DNA of 64,000 bases. Source: Nocardia paucivorans NBRC 100373. GTDB lineage: Bacteria > Actinomycetota > Actinomycetes > Mycobacteriales > Mycobacteriaceae. Both the position numbers and the translations under genes were made by a program. The notes under the pieces are model-generated. The model did no database searches. It worked only from the letters and a program-made list of their open reading frames with translations, and was not told the origin of the DNA. Of the stretch, positions 7,498-15,271 are shown piece by piece. The stretch spans positions 1-64,000 of the forward strand of contig NZ_BAGE01000046.1 in the NCBI RefSeq assembly GCF_000308675.1, in the 5' to 3' direction. Position 1 is the first letter of the stretch. The number at the start of each line of letters is the position of its first letter.

Positions 7498-8922
7498 CTA
7501 CCGGTTGTCGGTCTCCGTTCCGCCGGGGCGCTCGTCGTCCTCGTCACGTGACCGTCGCTCCGCAGGATCGGTTTCCTCCGCGGCGGTATCCGACCGATTC
7601 GCCTCGTCCCGCTCCTTGGCCTCGGTGGCGGCCAACTGGGCGAGCGGATCGTCGAATGTGGCGCTACCACCGCCGATCACACCATCGAGGAAACCGGCCG
7701 GGGAATCCAGATCGGTGGAATTCGGCAATAGATCGGGATGGGCCCAGATACCGTCTCGGACGGTCATACCGGCCTCATCGGTCAGCCGCTGCCACAGAGC
7801 GGCGGCCTCACGCAGCTTCCGAGGACGCAATTCCAAACCGACCAGGGTGGCGAAGGTCTGCTCCGCTGGTCCGCCGGTCGCGCGCCGACGACGCAGCGTC
7901 TCGGCCAGCGCGCCGGCGCCGGGCAGCCGGTCGCCCACCGCCGCGGCGACCACCACCTGCACCCAACCCTCGACCAGGGCGAGCAGCGTCTCCAGCCGTT
8001 CCAGGACCTGCTTCTGCTCCGGGGTGGTCTGAGGTTCGAAGGTGCCCTGCGACAGGATCTCCTCGAGTTTGCTCGGATCCGTCAGCGCCATCGGGTCGAT
8101 GTTCTGAGCGGCCTCCTCGAGCGCGGAGAAGTCCATCTTGATACCGCGGGCGTAATCCTCCACCGCGCCGAGCACCTGCTGCCGCAGCCACGGCACATGC
8201 GCGAACAACCGCTGATGCGCCATCTCACGAGCAGCGAGGAACACCAGAATCTCGCTCTCCGGCTGCTCCAATCCCTCACTGAACTTCGAAATAGCGGTGG
8301 GCAACAAGGCCGCGGTGCCCACCGGGCCCAACGGCAACCCGATATCGGTACCGGTCAGGACCTCTTTCGCCAACTGCCCGAGCGCCTGACCGAGTTGGGA
8401 ACCGAAGGCCAACCCGCCCATCTGCCCGAGCATCCCCATCATGGGGGCGGCGAACTCGCGCGCCTCCTCCGGCATGGTCACGGTCCACATACCCGAAACC
8501 TGCTGGGCAACCGGGTCACAGAGCCGCTGCCAGGTGGGCAGGGTCTCCTCGATCCAGTCGTAGGCCGTCCAGGCCACCGTTTTCGTCGCACCCGCCGGGA
8601 ACGTGGTTGCCTCGTCCAACCACAGTTCGGCCAAACGGGCGGCATCGGCGACGGCGCGGGCGGCGCCGGCCGATACCGGCGGGATGGTCGAACCGAGCTG
8701 CTGACGCGCCAATCGCTTGGCGACGTCGTAGTTGACCGGCCCGGACTTGGCCCCGGGAGCGGTCATCCCCGCACCCATACCGCTGAGCATCTGCCCGAGC
8801 GAGGTCAACATCTGCCCCAGCGCCGCCGGGTCGAAGCCCGCAGCACCGAAACCGAACGGGTCGTTACCGCGACCGGAATCGTTGTCGTCCTGGTTGCCGA
8901 AACCGAACGGAATATCACTCAT
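7498..8922 (-). CDS. DUF2342 family putative zinc-dependent metalloprotease
   Basis: 474 residues. The N-terminus is rich in Gly, Phe and Asp (FGFGNQDDND...). The body contains the family motif AAREMAHQRLFAHVPW, in which the order of His and Glu differs from a classical HExxH. The C-terminal ~50 residues are acidic and charged. Members are annotated as putative hydrolases or zincin-like proteins, and no substrate is known to me. The ATG at 8922 has a Shine-Dalgarno, AAAGGA, 6 nt upstream. That ribosome-binding region is part of a 35-bp duplicated segment. The gene leads a same-strand series with the RRE/E1-like and ABC1 genes. Confidence 0.8.
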   Translation of the reverse strand: MSDIPFGFGNQDDNDSGRGNDPFGFGAAGFDPAALGQMLTSLGQMLSGMGAGMTAPGAKSGPVNYDVAKRLARQQLGSTIPPVSAGAARAVADAARLAELWLDEATTFPAGATKTVAWTAYDWIEETLPTWQRLCDPVAQQVSGMWTVTMPEEAREFAAPMMGMLGQMGGLAFGSQLGQALGQLAKEVLTGTDIGLPLGPVGTAALLPTAISKFSEGLEQPESEILVFLAAREMAHQRLFAHVPWLRQQVLGAVEDYARGIKMDFSALEEAAQNIDPMALTDPSKLEEILSQGTFEPQTTPEQKQVLERLETLLALVEGWVQVVVAAAVGDRLPGAGALAETLRRRRATGGPAEQTFATLVGLELRPRKLREAAALWQRLTDEAGMTVRDGIWAHPDLLPNSTDLDSPAGFLDGVIGGGSATFDDPLAQLAATEAKERDEANRSDTAAEETDPAERRSRDEDDERPGGTETDNR

Positions 8923-8998
8923 GCTCTGTCCTTTCGCGGCATGACCGGACGCCCTCCGTGGTCACGCTCTGCTGCCGCCTCCGGGCGTTGACGTTCAT
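8915..8998 (-). CDS. Possible 27-residue leader ORF overlapping the DUF2342 start
   Basis: On the minus strand an ATG at 8996-8998 follows a Shine-Dalgarno (AAAGGA) at normal distance. It opens a 27-codon basic peptide (MNVNARRRQQSVTTEG...) whose TGA lies just inside the DUF2342 gene, so the two could be translationally coupled. The upstream Shine-Dalgarno and ATG are a copy of those of DUF2342 itself, made by duplication of a 35-bp segment, so the ORF may be a by-product. No homolog is recognised. Confidence 0.25.
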   Translation of the reverse strand: MNVNARRRQQSVTTEGVRSCRERTEHE

Positions 8999-9039
8999 GC
9001 CGGGTCCTTTCGCGGCATACCAGGACGCCCTCCGTGGTC
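8929..9039. repeat. Direct repeat, two 35-bp copies 76 bp apart
   Basis: Copies are 8929-8963 and 9005-9039, matching at 32 of 35 positions. Read on the minus strand, each carries a Shine-Dalgarno just ahead of an ATG. The rest of the 343-bp gap between DUF2342 and nudC (to 9265) shows no gene I can support. Confidence 0.75.
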
Positions 9040-9265
9040 GCACCGCACTGTTCTCGTGGGGCGGGGGCCGGTCGTCCCCGGGAGACCGGTCCGCGCCGAG
9101 ACCGTCGCCCTGCCGGGGAGAGCGTGCGCGCTGTCGGAAACAGCCGCCGCTTCGTGAAGCTGCATAAAGCCCATAGTAGGCGCGCCCCGGATGCCGGAGC
9201 CGTGCGCCGTTGGCCGCTTCGCGCTGAGTGAACAGCGGAGACCGGTGACTGTGCGCCGGCACACA

Positions 9266-10168
9266 TCACGCGGCGGCCCAGGACTCCACAATGGTGCGGG
9301 CAATGGATATCGAGCCCGGCAGCAACAGCTCCGGCGCGGAATCCGAACGCGCCGACCAGTCGCCCGCGGCCAATGCCGTGCGCACCTGCTCCCGAGTGAA
9401 CCAGTGCGCTTCCGCGATCTCACCGTCGGAGAATTCGAGCGTCTGCTCCGGATCGGCGACGGCACAGAAACCGAGCATGAGCGAACGCGGGAACGGCCAC
9501 GGCTGACTGCCCAGATACCGGATATCGCGCACGTCGAGCCCGACTTCCTCCCGTATCTCACGCGCCACACACCGCTCCAACGACTCGCCCGCCTCCACGA
9601 ACCCCGCCAGCAGTGAGAACAGCGGGGCCGGCCAGGTGTGTTGGCGGGCCAGCAGCACCCGGTCTGCGCCGTCGTGGACCAGGCAGATCACCGCGGGGTC
9701 GATTCGAGGGAACTCCTCGTCCCCGTTTTCGGTGGTCCGCGACCACCCGCCCTTCACCGCCACCGTGGGCGTGCCGTCGGCGGCGTGGTAGGCGGCCTTG
9801 TCGTGCCAGTTCAGCAGGGCCAGCGCCGAGGTCAGGGCGTGGGCGGTGAAATCATCGATGACATCGGCCAACGCCCGCAGATCACGCAGGGTGCCGGTGA
9901 GCTCGTTGTCCCGGACCGCCCACAGGTGTGTGCCGTCGGCAATGCCGAGGAAAACCGCGTCCGGGCTGGGCTCGCCGGACAGCTCGAGCGCCGGCCCCCA
10001 CACCAACGCCCCCTCCTCGAACCGCACCTGACCACGACGGTTGACCCGTAACAACCGAGCCGAGGACCAGCCCTCCTTCAACGCCTGTGGATCGGCGCGC
10101 ACCGTTTCGGCACGATCGATCACCGGACGGGACAACAAAGGGATATGGAGCAGCTCGAAAACCGACAC
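9266..10168 (-). CDS. nudC: NAD(H) diphosphatase / deNADding Nudix hydrolase NudC
   Basis: 300 residues. The Nudix box is GFVEAGES...REIREEVGL, and the NudC-specific signature is SQPWPFPRSLM. It cleaves NADH to NMNH and AMP and can remove NAD caps from RNA; in mycobacteria it also affects isoniazid and ethionamide adducts. The four zinc-binding Cys found in E. coli NudC are missing: the region around HAADGTPTVAVKGGW has no CxxC pair, as I recall for mycobacterial NudC. The GTG start (10166-10168) has a TAGTCT hexamer 7 nt upstream and no Shine-Dalgarno, fitting a leaderless mRNA. Confidence 0.92.
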   Translation of the reverse strand: MSVFELLHIPLLSRPVIDRAETVRADPQALKEGWSSARLLRVNRRGQVRFEEGALVWGPALELSGEPSPDAVFLGIADGTHLWAVRDNELTGTLRDLRALADVIDDFTAHALTSALALLNWHDKAAYHAADGTPTVAVKGGWSRTTENGDEEFPRIDPAVICLVHDGADRVLLARQHTWPAPLFSLLAGFVEAGESLERCVAREIREEVGLDVRDIRYLGSQPWPFPRSLMLGFCAVADPEQTLEFSDGEIAEAHWFTREQVRTALAAGDWSARSDSAPELLLPGSISIARTIVESWAAA

Positions 10169-10206
10169 GCAATCGAGACTAGAACAGTCCCGAACTCAGG
10201 GCCGGT

Positions 10207-11283
10207 TCAGCGGGCGCGACGGATGTAGAGCAGCTTGTCACCCGCTTCCAGGGCATCGACCTCCGGCTCCCCGACCCGGATCAGTTCCCCGGCCCGCACG
10301 ACTCCGAGCACGATATCGCTGAGATGCCGCGGTGAACCGCCCACCTCGCTCGGCTCCACCTCGCGTTCGGCCACGGCGAACCCGTGTTCCGGGGTGAGCA
10401 GATCCTCCATCATCTCCACCACGCTGGGTGTGGTGGTGGCCAGACCGAGCAGCCGTCCGGTGGTCTCCGACGACACCACCACCGAGTCGGCGCCGGACTG
10501 GCGCAGCAGATGGATATTTTCCGCCTCCCGGATCGAGGCGACGATCTTGGCGCGTTTGGTGAGTTCCCGCGCGGACAAGGTGACCAGGACAGCGGTGTCG
10601 TCGCGATTGGTGGCCACCACGACCGCGGCGGCGTTCTGCACACCTGCCAGGCGCAACACATCGGACTGGGTGGCCGATCCGTGCACGGTGACCAGACCCG
10701 CGGCGGCCGCCGCCGACAGCGCGTGCTCATCGGTGTCCACCACCACGATATCGGCGGGCTGCGCCCCGTCGCCGAGAATGGCATCGATCGCGGTACGACC
10801 CTTGGTGCCATAACCGATCACCACGGTGTGATTGCGCACGCTACGCCTCCAACGCTGAATCTTGAACGCCTGCCGGGACCGTTCGGTCAACACGGCCAGG
10901 GTGGTGCCGACGAGCACGATGAGGAACAACACCCGCAACGGGGTGATGACGAGGGTGGTCACCAGTCGCGTGCCCGGGGTCACCGGGGCGATATCGCCGT
11001 ATCCGGTGGTGGACAGCGACACCGTCGCGTAATACATCGCGTCCAGAAACGACAGCTCGCTGTCGGAGTTGCTGTCCACATAGCCGTCCCGCCCGATATA
11101 GACGATGATGCCCGCGATGAACAGCAGGGAGATGGCGAACAACACCCGGCGGATGAGAGAGATCCACGGACTGGTCCGCACTTCCGGGATGTGCAGTATC
11201 CCCACCAACGCGAAATCCGGCCGCTCGGTCAGCCCGGCGAGGCTGCGCGCTCGACCGCCCAGGTCGGTGAACACCGAACTCAC
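10207..11283 (-). CDS. Potassium channel with RCK (TrkA-N) domain
   Basis: 358 residues. A first transmembrane helix (ISLLFIAGIIVYI) is followed by the pore with the K+ selectivity filter TTGYGD and a second helix (VLFLIVLVGTTLAVL). The cytosolic part begins with the nucleotide-binding VVIGYGTKGRTAI of an RCK domain and ends with a TrkA-C-like domain. It is probably a two-TM, ligand-gated K+ channel in the inner membrane. The GTG at 11281-11283 was chosen because GGAGG lies 6 nt upstream; a longer in-frame extension lacks membrane or family character. nudC starts 38 nt downstream. Confidence 0.9.
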   Translation of the reverse strand: MSSVFTDLGGRARSLAGLTERPDFALVGILHIPEVRTSPWISLIRRVLFAISLLFIAGIIVYIGRDGYVDSNSDSELSFLDAMYYATVSLSTTGYGDIAPVTPGTRLVTTLVITPLRVLFLIVLVGTTLAVLTERSRQAFKIQRWRRSVRNHTVVIGYGTKGRTAIDAILGDGAQPADIVVVDTDEHALSAAAAAGLVTVHGSATQSDVLRLAGVQNAAAVVVATNRDDTAVLVTLSARELTKRAKIVASIREAENIHLLRQSGADSVVVSSETTGRLLGLATTTPSVVEMMEDLLTPEHGFAVAEREVEPSEVGGSPRHLSDIVLGVVRAGELIRVGEPEVDALEAGDKLLYIRRAR

Positions 11284-11429
11284 CGACGACCTCCGCCGCC
11301 GATACCGACCTCTCGCCCCATACCCGTGGCCACTGTGTCTTTCTCCGGCACAGCTGGGGAGCCTACCTCTTCGACCGGACCCGACACGGGCGGCGGCGGA
11401 ACGACCCTTCGGGTGTCCAGGGTGAGCGC

Positions 11430-11834
11430 ATGACAGCTGTTGTCCCGTCCACGGATGCCCTCGATATCGGCCGCGGACCGGCGCTGCGACTGGCCGGTCT
11501 GCTGATCGTCGCCGGGGTGCTGCATTTCTCGATGCCCAAGTTCTTCGATTCGATCGTGCCGCGGATACTGCCCGGCGCGGCGCGCACCTACACCTATCTG
11601 TCCGGTGTGGCCGAAGTGGGAGTCGGTGCGGCACTGGTGGCGCCACGCACCCGGCGACTCGGCGGCCTGCTCGCGGCTCTGCTGTTCATCGCGGTGTTCC
11701 CGGCCAATATCCAGCATACCGTGGATACGGTGGGCAACCCGAAGGCATCCCGATCGCTGAAGGTCATCTCGGTGCTGCGGTTGCCGATGCAGCTGCCGTT
11801 GATCACGCAGGCACTGGCGGTACGCCACGGCTGA
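11430..11834 (+). CDS. DoxX-like four-helix membrane protein
   Basis: 134 residues with about four hydrophobic segments (LRLAGLLIVAGVLHF, a second near GVAEVGVGAALVA, a third near LGGLLAALLFIAVFPANI, and the C-terminal part). The pattern HFSMPKFFDSIVP followed by PANIQH matches small DoxX-type proteins, whose roles are poorly known (thiol or redox stress in some cases). It is divergent from the K+ channel and convergent with adnB, whose stop is 18 nt away. No clear Shine-Dalgarno. Confidence 0.7.
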   Translation: MTAVVPSTDALDIGRGPALRLAGLLIVAGVLHFSMPKFFDSIVPRILPGAARTYTYLSGVAEVGVGAALVAPRTRRLGGLLAALLFIAVFPANIQHTVDTVGNPKASRSLKVISVLRLPMQLPLITQALAVRHG

Positions 11835-11851
11835 ATGCCACCGGCGAACGC

Positions 11852-14800
11852 TCATTCGTCGTGTTCCGCGGGCGGTATCGACGAGGTCGGGTCGGTCCGG
11901 CGGGAACGGGTGGTGGAATCGATCAGGTCCGCGAGTTCCGCGGGGCCCGGTAAACGGTCCGGTAGCACGGTGCGGCCGGTACGCACATAGTGGAACGCGG
12001 CATCGATCCGCTCCAACATCTCCTGTTCGCTCGACCCGGTGCGGGCGGCCATCAACCGGGCCCAGGCCAGGCGGTATACCGCCAACTGCATGACGACCGC
12101 GGGTTCGTCGGCGGGGCCCGGCTCGGCGCCGGTCTTCCAGTCGACAATGGTCCAGCGGCCGTCGGACCCGGCGAACACCGCGTCCATCCGGCCGCGGATC
12201 ACGGTGCCCGCGATGGTGGTTTCGAAGGCCACCTCCACCTCGACGGGGCGGCGGGCGGCCCAGGGCGAGGCCAGGAACGCGTCCTGCATCCGAGCCAGTT
12301 CGGCGTCGACGGCGGAGCCCGTCCCGATGTCGGCGGCGCCGGGGAGTTCGTCCAGGCCGGGCAGCTGGTCGGACGCGAACCAACGTTGCACCCAGGCGTG
12401 GAACGCGGTGCCGCGCCGGGCCAACGGATTCGGTGGGTACGGCAGAGGGCGGCGCAGGCGGGCGGCGAGTTTGCGAGGATCGGCGCGCATCTCGACCAGG
12501 GCGGTGGCCGGTAGCTGGGTGGGCAGCTCCACCTCACGTTCCGCCGTCACACCGGCTCGGAACTCGGCGAGCAGGGCATCCACATCGGCGGCCCAGCCGT
12601 CGGGGTCGGCCGCCGGATCCGGTTCGGCTGTGGGCTCGGAGTCGGCGGGATGTTCGGCGAGCCGGGCCATGGCCGCGCGCACCAGGGCCGCGCCCTGTTC
12701 GATGGGGTCGCGGCGGTTGCCGAGCGGATCGCGGGGCCAGTGCGCGATGGCCGGATTGTCGGTGAATGGGTTGGTGGCCTCGGGAGGCGGCGGATCGACC
12801 CACCGGGCCATTTCGACCATACCCTCGGAGGTGTCGGCGGCCCGTTTCAGTTCGAGCAGGAAACCCGAGGGCCCTTTGGGAGTGGCCCCGCTTTCGGCCC
12901 AGTGGTGCGCCGAGACCAGCAGCACCCGTTCGGTTCTGGTGAGCGCGACATAGAACAGTCTGCGGTCCTCGTCGATCCGGCGGCGCTCCAGGGCCGCCTT
13001 GTGTGCCTTGACGGCCCGCTCCAGTTCCGCGCGATCGTGAACATCGGACAAATCCAGCACCGGCACCCCCTCGGGGGAGTCGAGGGTGGCGCGATCACCG
13101 CGCAGGGCGGTCGGGAGTTCGGCGAGGGCACCGAGCCAGGTGCCCGTGCCGCGACCGGACGGGAAAACGTCCCGCACCACGTGCGGGACCGCCACGACCT
13201 CCCATTCCAGTCCCTTGGCCGCGTGCACGGTCAGCACCTGCACCCGGTCGGCGGCGACCTCTACCTCACCCGGTTCGAGACCGTTCTCCACCGACTCGGC
13301 GGCGGTGAGGAACGACAGCAGACCGCCCAGCGTGGCGCCGCCGTCGCCGGCATACCCGGCCACCACTTCGGCGAACGCATCCAGATGTTCGCGGCCGGCA
13401 CCACTTCCGGAGACCGCGCGCCGCGCCTGGGTTTCCACACCAACACCGATGGTGCGTTCGACGTCGGCGACGAGTTCGGTGAGGGGCTGTCCGCTGCGTT
13501 CCCGCAATGCCGCCAATTCCCGTCCCAGGGCGACGATCCGTCGATAACCGGCCTCCGAATACCGTTGCGGTGGACCGGGATCGGCGATGGCATCGGCCAG
13601 TCCCGCCTGTTCGGTCGGTTCCGGGGCCACCTCGCGCAGGGCGGCGGCGAGAGTCGCGCCGTCGGTGATGTCGCCGATGGTTGCGGTTCCCCGTCCGATC
13701 GACAGTTCCCGCGCCCGCCGGGCGAGCGCGGCCAGATCCGCGATACCGATCCGCCATCGGGCGCCGGTGAGCACCCGCACGGCGGCGCTGCCCGCATGCG
13801 GTTCGCCGATCAGCCGCAGGGTGGCGACGATATCGGCGACCTCGGGGGTGGCCAACAGACCGCCCAGGCCCACGATCTCCACCGGCAGCCCTTCGGCGCG
13901 TAGGGCTTCGGCGAGGGCCGGTGCGTCGGCATTGCGGCGAACCAATACCGCCGAGGTGGGCGGGGCCTGACCTGCCTCGCGGCGCGCGGCCCATTCGGCG
14001 GCGATGCGTTCGGCGATCCACCGGCGTTCGTCGGCGACCGTCTCGGTGAGCGCCAACGCCACCGTGCCCGATTGCGCATCGGGTTTGGCGCGCAACGGAT
14101 CCACCGTGACACCGCCGACGCCCCGGGCGGTCTCCCGCAGCGGTTCGACGATCATATTCGCCAGCGCCAGGGCTTCCGGCGGATTACGCCAGCTGGTGAG
14201 CAAAGGCAGGATCCGCGCGGGAACCCCCGGGGCGCGCGGGAAATCGGTGGCGAATCGAGGCAGGTTCGCCGCCGACGCACCGCGCCAACCGTAGATCGAC
14301 TGCATCGGGTCGCCGACGGCGGTCACCGCCGGCCGAGGCGCGGATCCGCGCCGGGCCGAGGCGCCACCGAACAGCGCGGCGAGCAGGATGCGCTGCGCGT
14401 GACCGGTGTCCTGGTACTCGTCGAGCAGGACCAGCCGGAAACGCGCGCATTCGGCGGCGCCCACCTCCGGGTGTTCGGCGGCCAGGCGCGCCGCCAGCGA
14501 CATCTGGGAACCGAAATCCAGGGCGCCGCGGCGGCGCAGCGTCTCCGACAGCCGCTGCACCAAGGGCAGTAACGCCACCCGTTCCCGCTGTACCCGGAGC
14601 AGATCCAGTAGCTGTCGGCTCGGTCCGCCGCGCTGCCGCGGCCCCGGCGGCAGGGTGTAGATCAGTTTCTCCAGTTCGGTGTGCGCGTCCGCGAGTTGTT
14701 CCGGCTCCACCAAGTGCTCGGCGAGCTGACCCGACAGCGCGAGCACCGCCTCGGTGACCGACACCGGGGTGCGCTCGGTATCCAGGTCGCCGTCCCAACC

Positions 14801-15271
14801 GCACACCACCTGATGGGCCAGCTGCCACAGTTGGGTTTCGGTGAGCAGGGTCGCCGACGGCTCCACCGGCAGCAGCAGACCGTGCTCGGTCAGCAATCGA
14901 CCCGCATACGAGTGGTAGGTGCTGATCTCCGGTTCCGCGCCCGTCAGCAGGGCGCGCAGTTCCCCGGACGGGTCCAGTTCGCGCAGCAGCGCCGACCCCG
15001 CCAGGCGGGCCAGTCGGGTGCGGATCCGAGCGGTCAGCTGCTGAGCGGCCTTACGGGTGAAGGTCAGACCGAGAACCTCGTCCGGCGCCACCAGACGGTT
15101 GGCCACCATCCACACCACCCGGGCCGCCATGGTCTCGGTTTTGCCCGCACCCGCCCCGGCCACCACCAGGGTCGGTTCGGGTGGTGCGGCGATGACCGCG
15201 GCCTGCTCCGCGGTCGGCGGGGGCAACCCGAGCGCCTCGGCCAGTCGTTGTGGCGTCACCCGAGCGCTCAC
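11852..15271 (-). CDS. adnB: AdnB helicase-nuclease subunit (double-strand break resection)
   Basis: 1139 residues. An SF1A motor comes first, with Walker A VVAGAGAGKTETMAAR near the N-terminus, Walker B LVLLDEYQDTGHAQR, and GDPMQSIYGWRGASAANL. Later come VLTVHAAKGLEWEVV and FYVALTRTERVLL. A RecB-family nuclease domain follows (GTAFHAWVQRWF, GRMDAVF, TIVDWKTG). In mycobacteria the AdnAB heterodimer unwinds and cuts DNA ends, and AdnB is the main motor. The GTG start at 15269-15271 overlaps the adnA stop by 4 nt (GTGA), which fixes the start and shows translational coupling. Confidence 0.93.
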   Translation of the reverse strand: MSARVTPQRLAEALGLPPPTAEQAAVIAAPPEPTLVVAGAGAGKTETMAARVVWMVANRLVAPDEVLGLTFTRKAAQQLTARIRTRLARLAGSALLRELDPSGELRALLTGAEPEISTYHSYAGRLLTEHGLLLPVEPSATLLTETQLWQLAHQVVCGWDGDLDTERTPVSVTEAVLALSGQLAEHLVEPEQLADAHTELEKLIYTLPPGPRQRGGPSRQLLDLLRVQRERVALLPLVQRLSETLRRRGALDFGSQMSLAARLAAEHPEVGAAECARFRLVLLDEYQDTGHAQRILLAALFGGASARRGSAPRPAVTAVGDPMQSIYGWRGASAANLPRFATDFPRAPGVPARILPLLTSWRNPPEALALANMIVEPLRETARGVGGVTVDPLRAKPDAQSGTVALALTETVADERRWIAERIAAEWAARREAGQAPPTSAVLVRRNADAPALAEALRAEGLPVEIVGLGGLLATPEVADIVATLRLIGEPHAGSAAVRVLTGARWRIGIADLAALARRARELSIGRGTATIGDITDGATLAAALREVAPEPTEQAGLADAIADPGPPQRYSEAGYRRIVALGRELAALRERSGQPLTELVADVERTIGVGVETQARRAVSGSGAGREHLDAFAEVVAGYAGDGGATLGGLLSFLTAAESVENGLEPGEVEVAADRVQVLTVHAAKGLEWEVVAVPHVVRDVFPSGRGTGTWLGALAELPTALRGDRATLDSPEGVPVLDLSDVHDRAELERAVKAHKAALERRRIDEDRRLFYVALTRTERVLLVSAHHWAESGATPKGPSGFLLELKRAADTSEGMVEMARWVDPPPPEATNPFTDNPAIAHWPRDPLGNRRDPIEQGAALVRAAMARLAEHPADSEPTAEPDPAADPDGWAADVDALLAEFRAGVTAEREVELPTQLPATALVEMRADPRKLAARLRRPLPYPPNPLARRGTAFHAWVQRWFASDQLPGLDELPGAADIGTGSAVDAELARMQDAFLASPWAARRPVEVEVAFETTIAGTVIRGRMDAVFAGSDGRWTIVDWKTGAEPGPADEPAVVMQLAVYRLAWARLMAARTGSSEQEMLERIDAAFHYVRTGRTVLPDRLPGPAELADLIDSTTRSRRTDPTSSIPPAEHDE

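Noticed and set aside
12650..13903. 417-codon plus-strand frame opposite adnB
   Set aside because: AdnB helicase motifs lie on the minus strand; the plus frame is a shadow.
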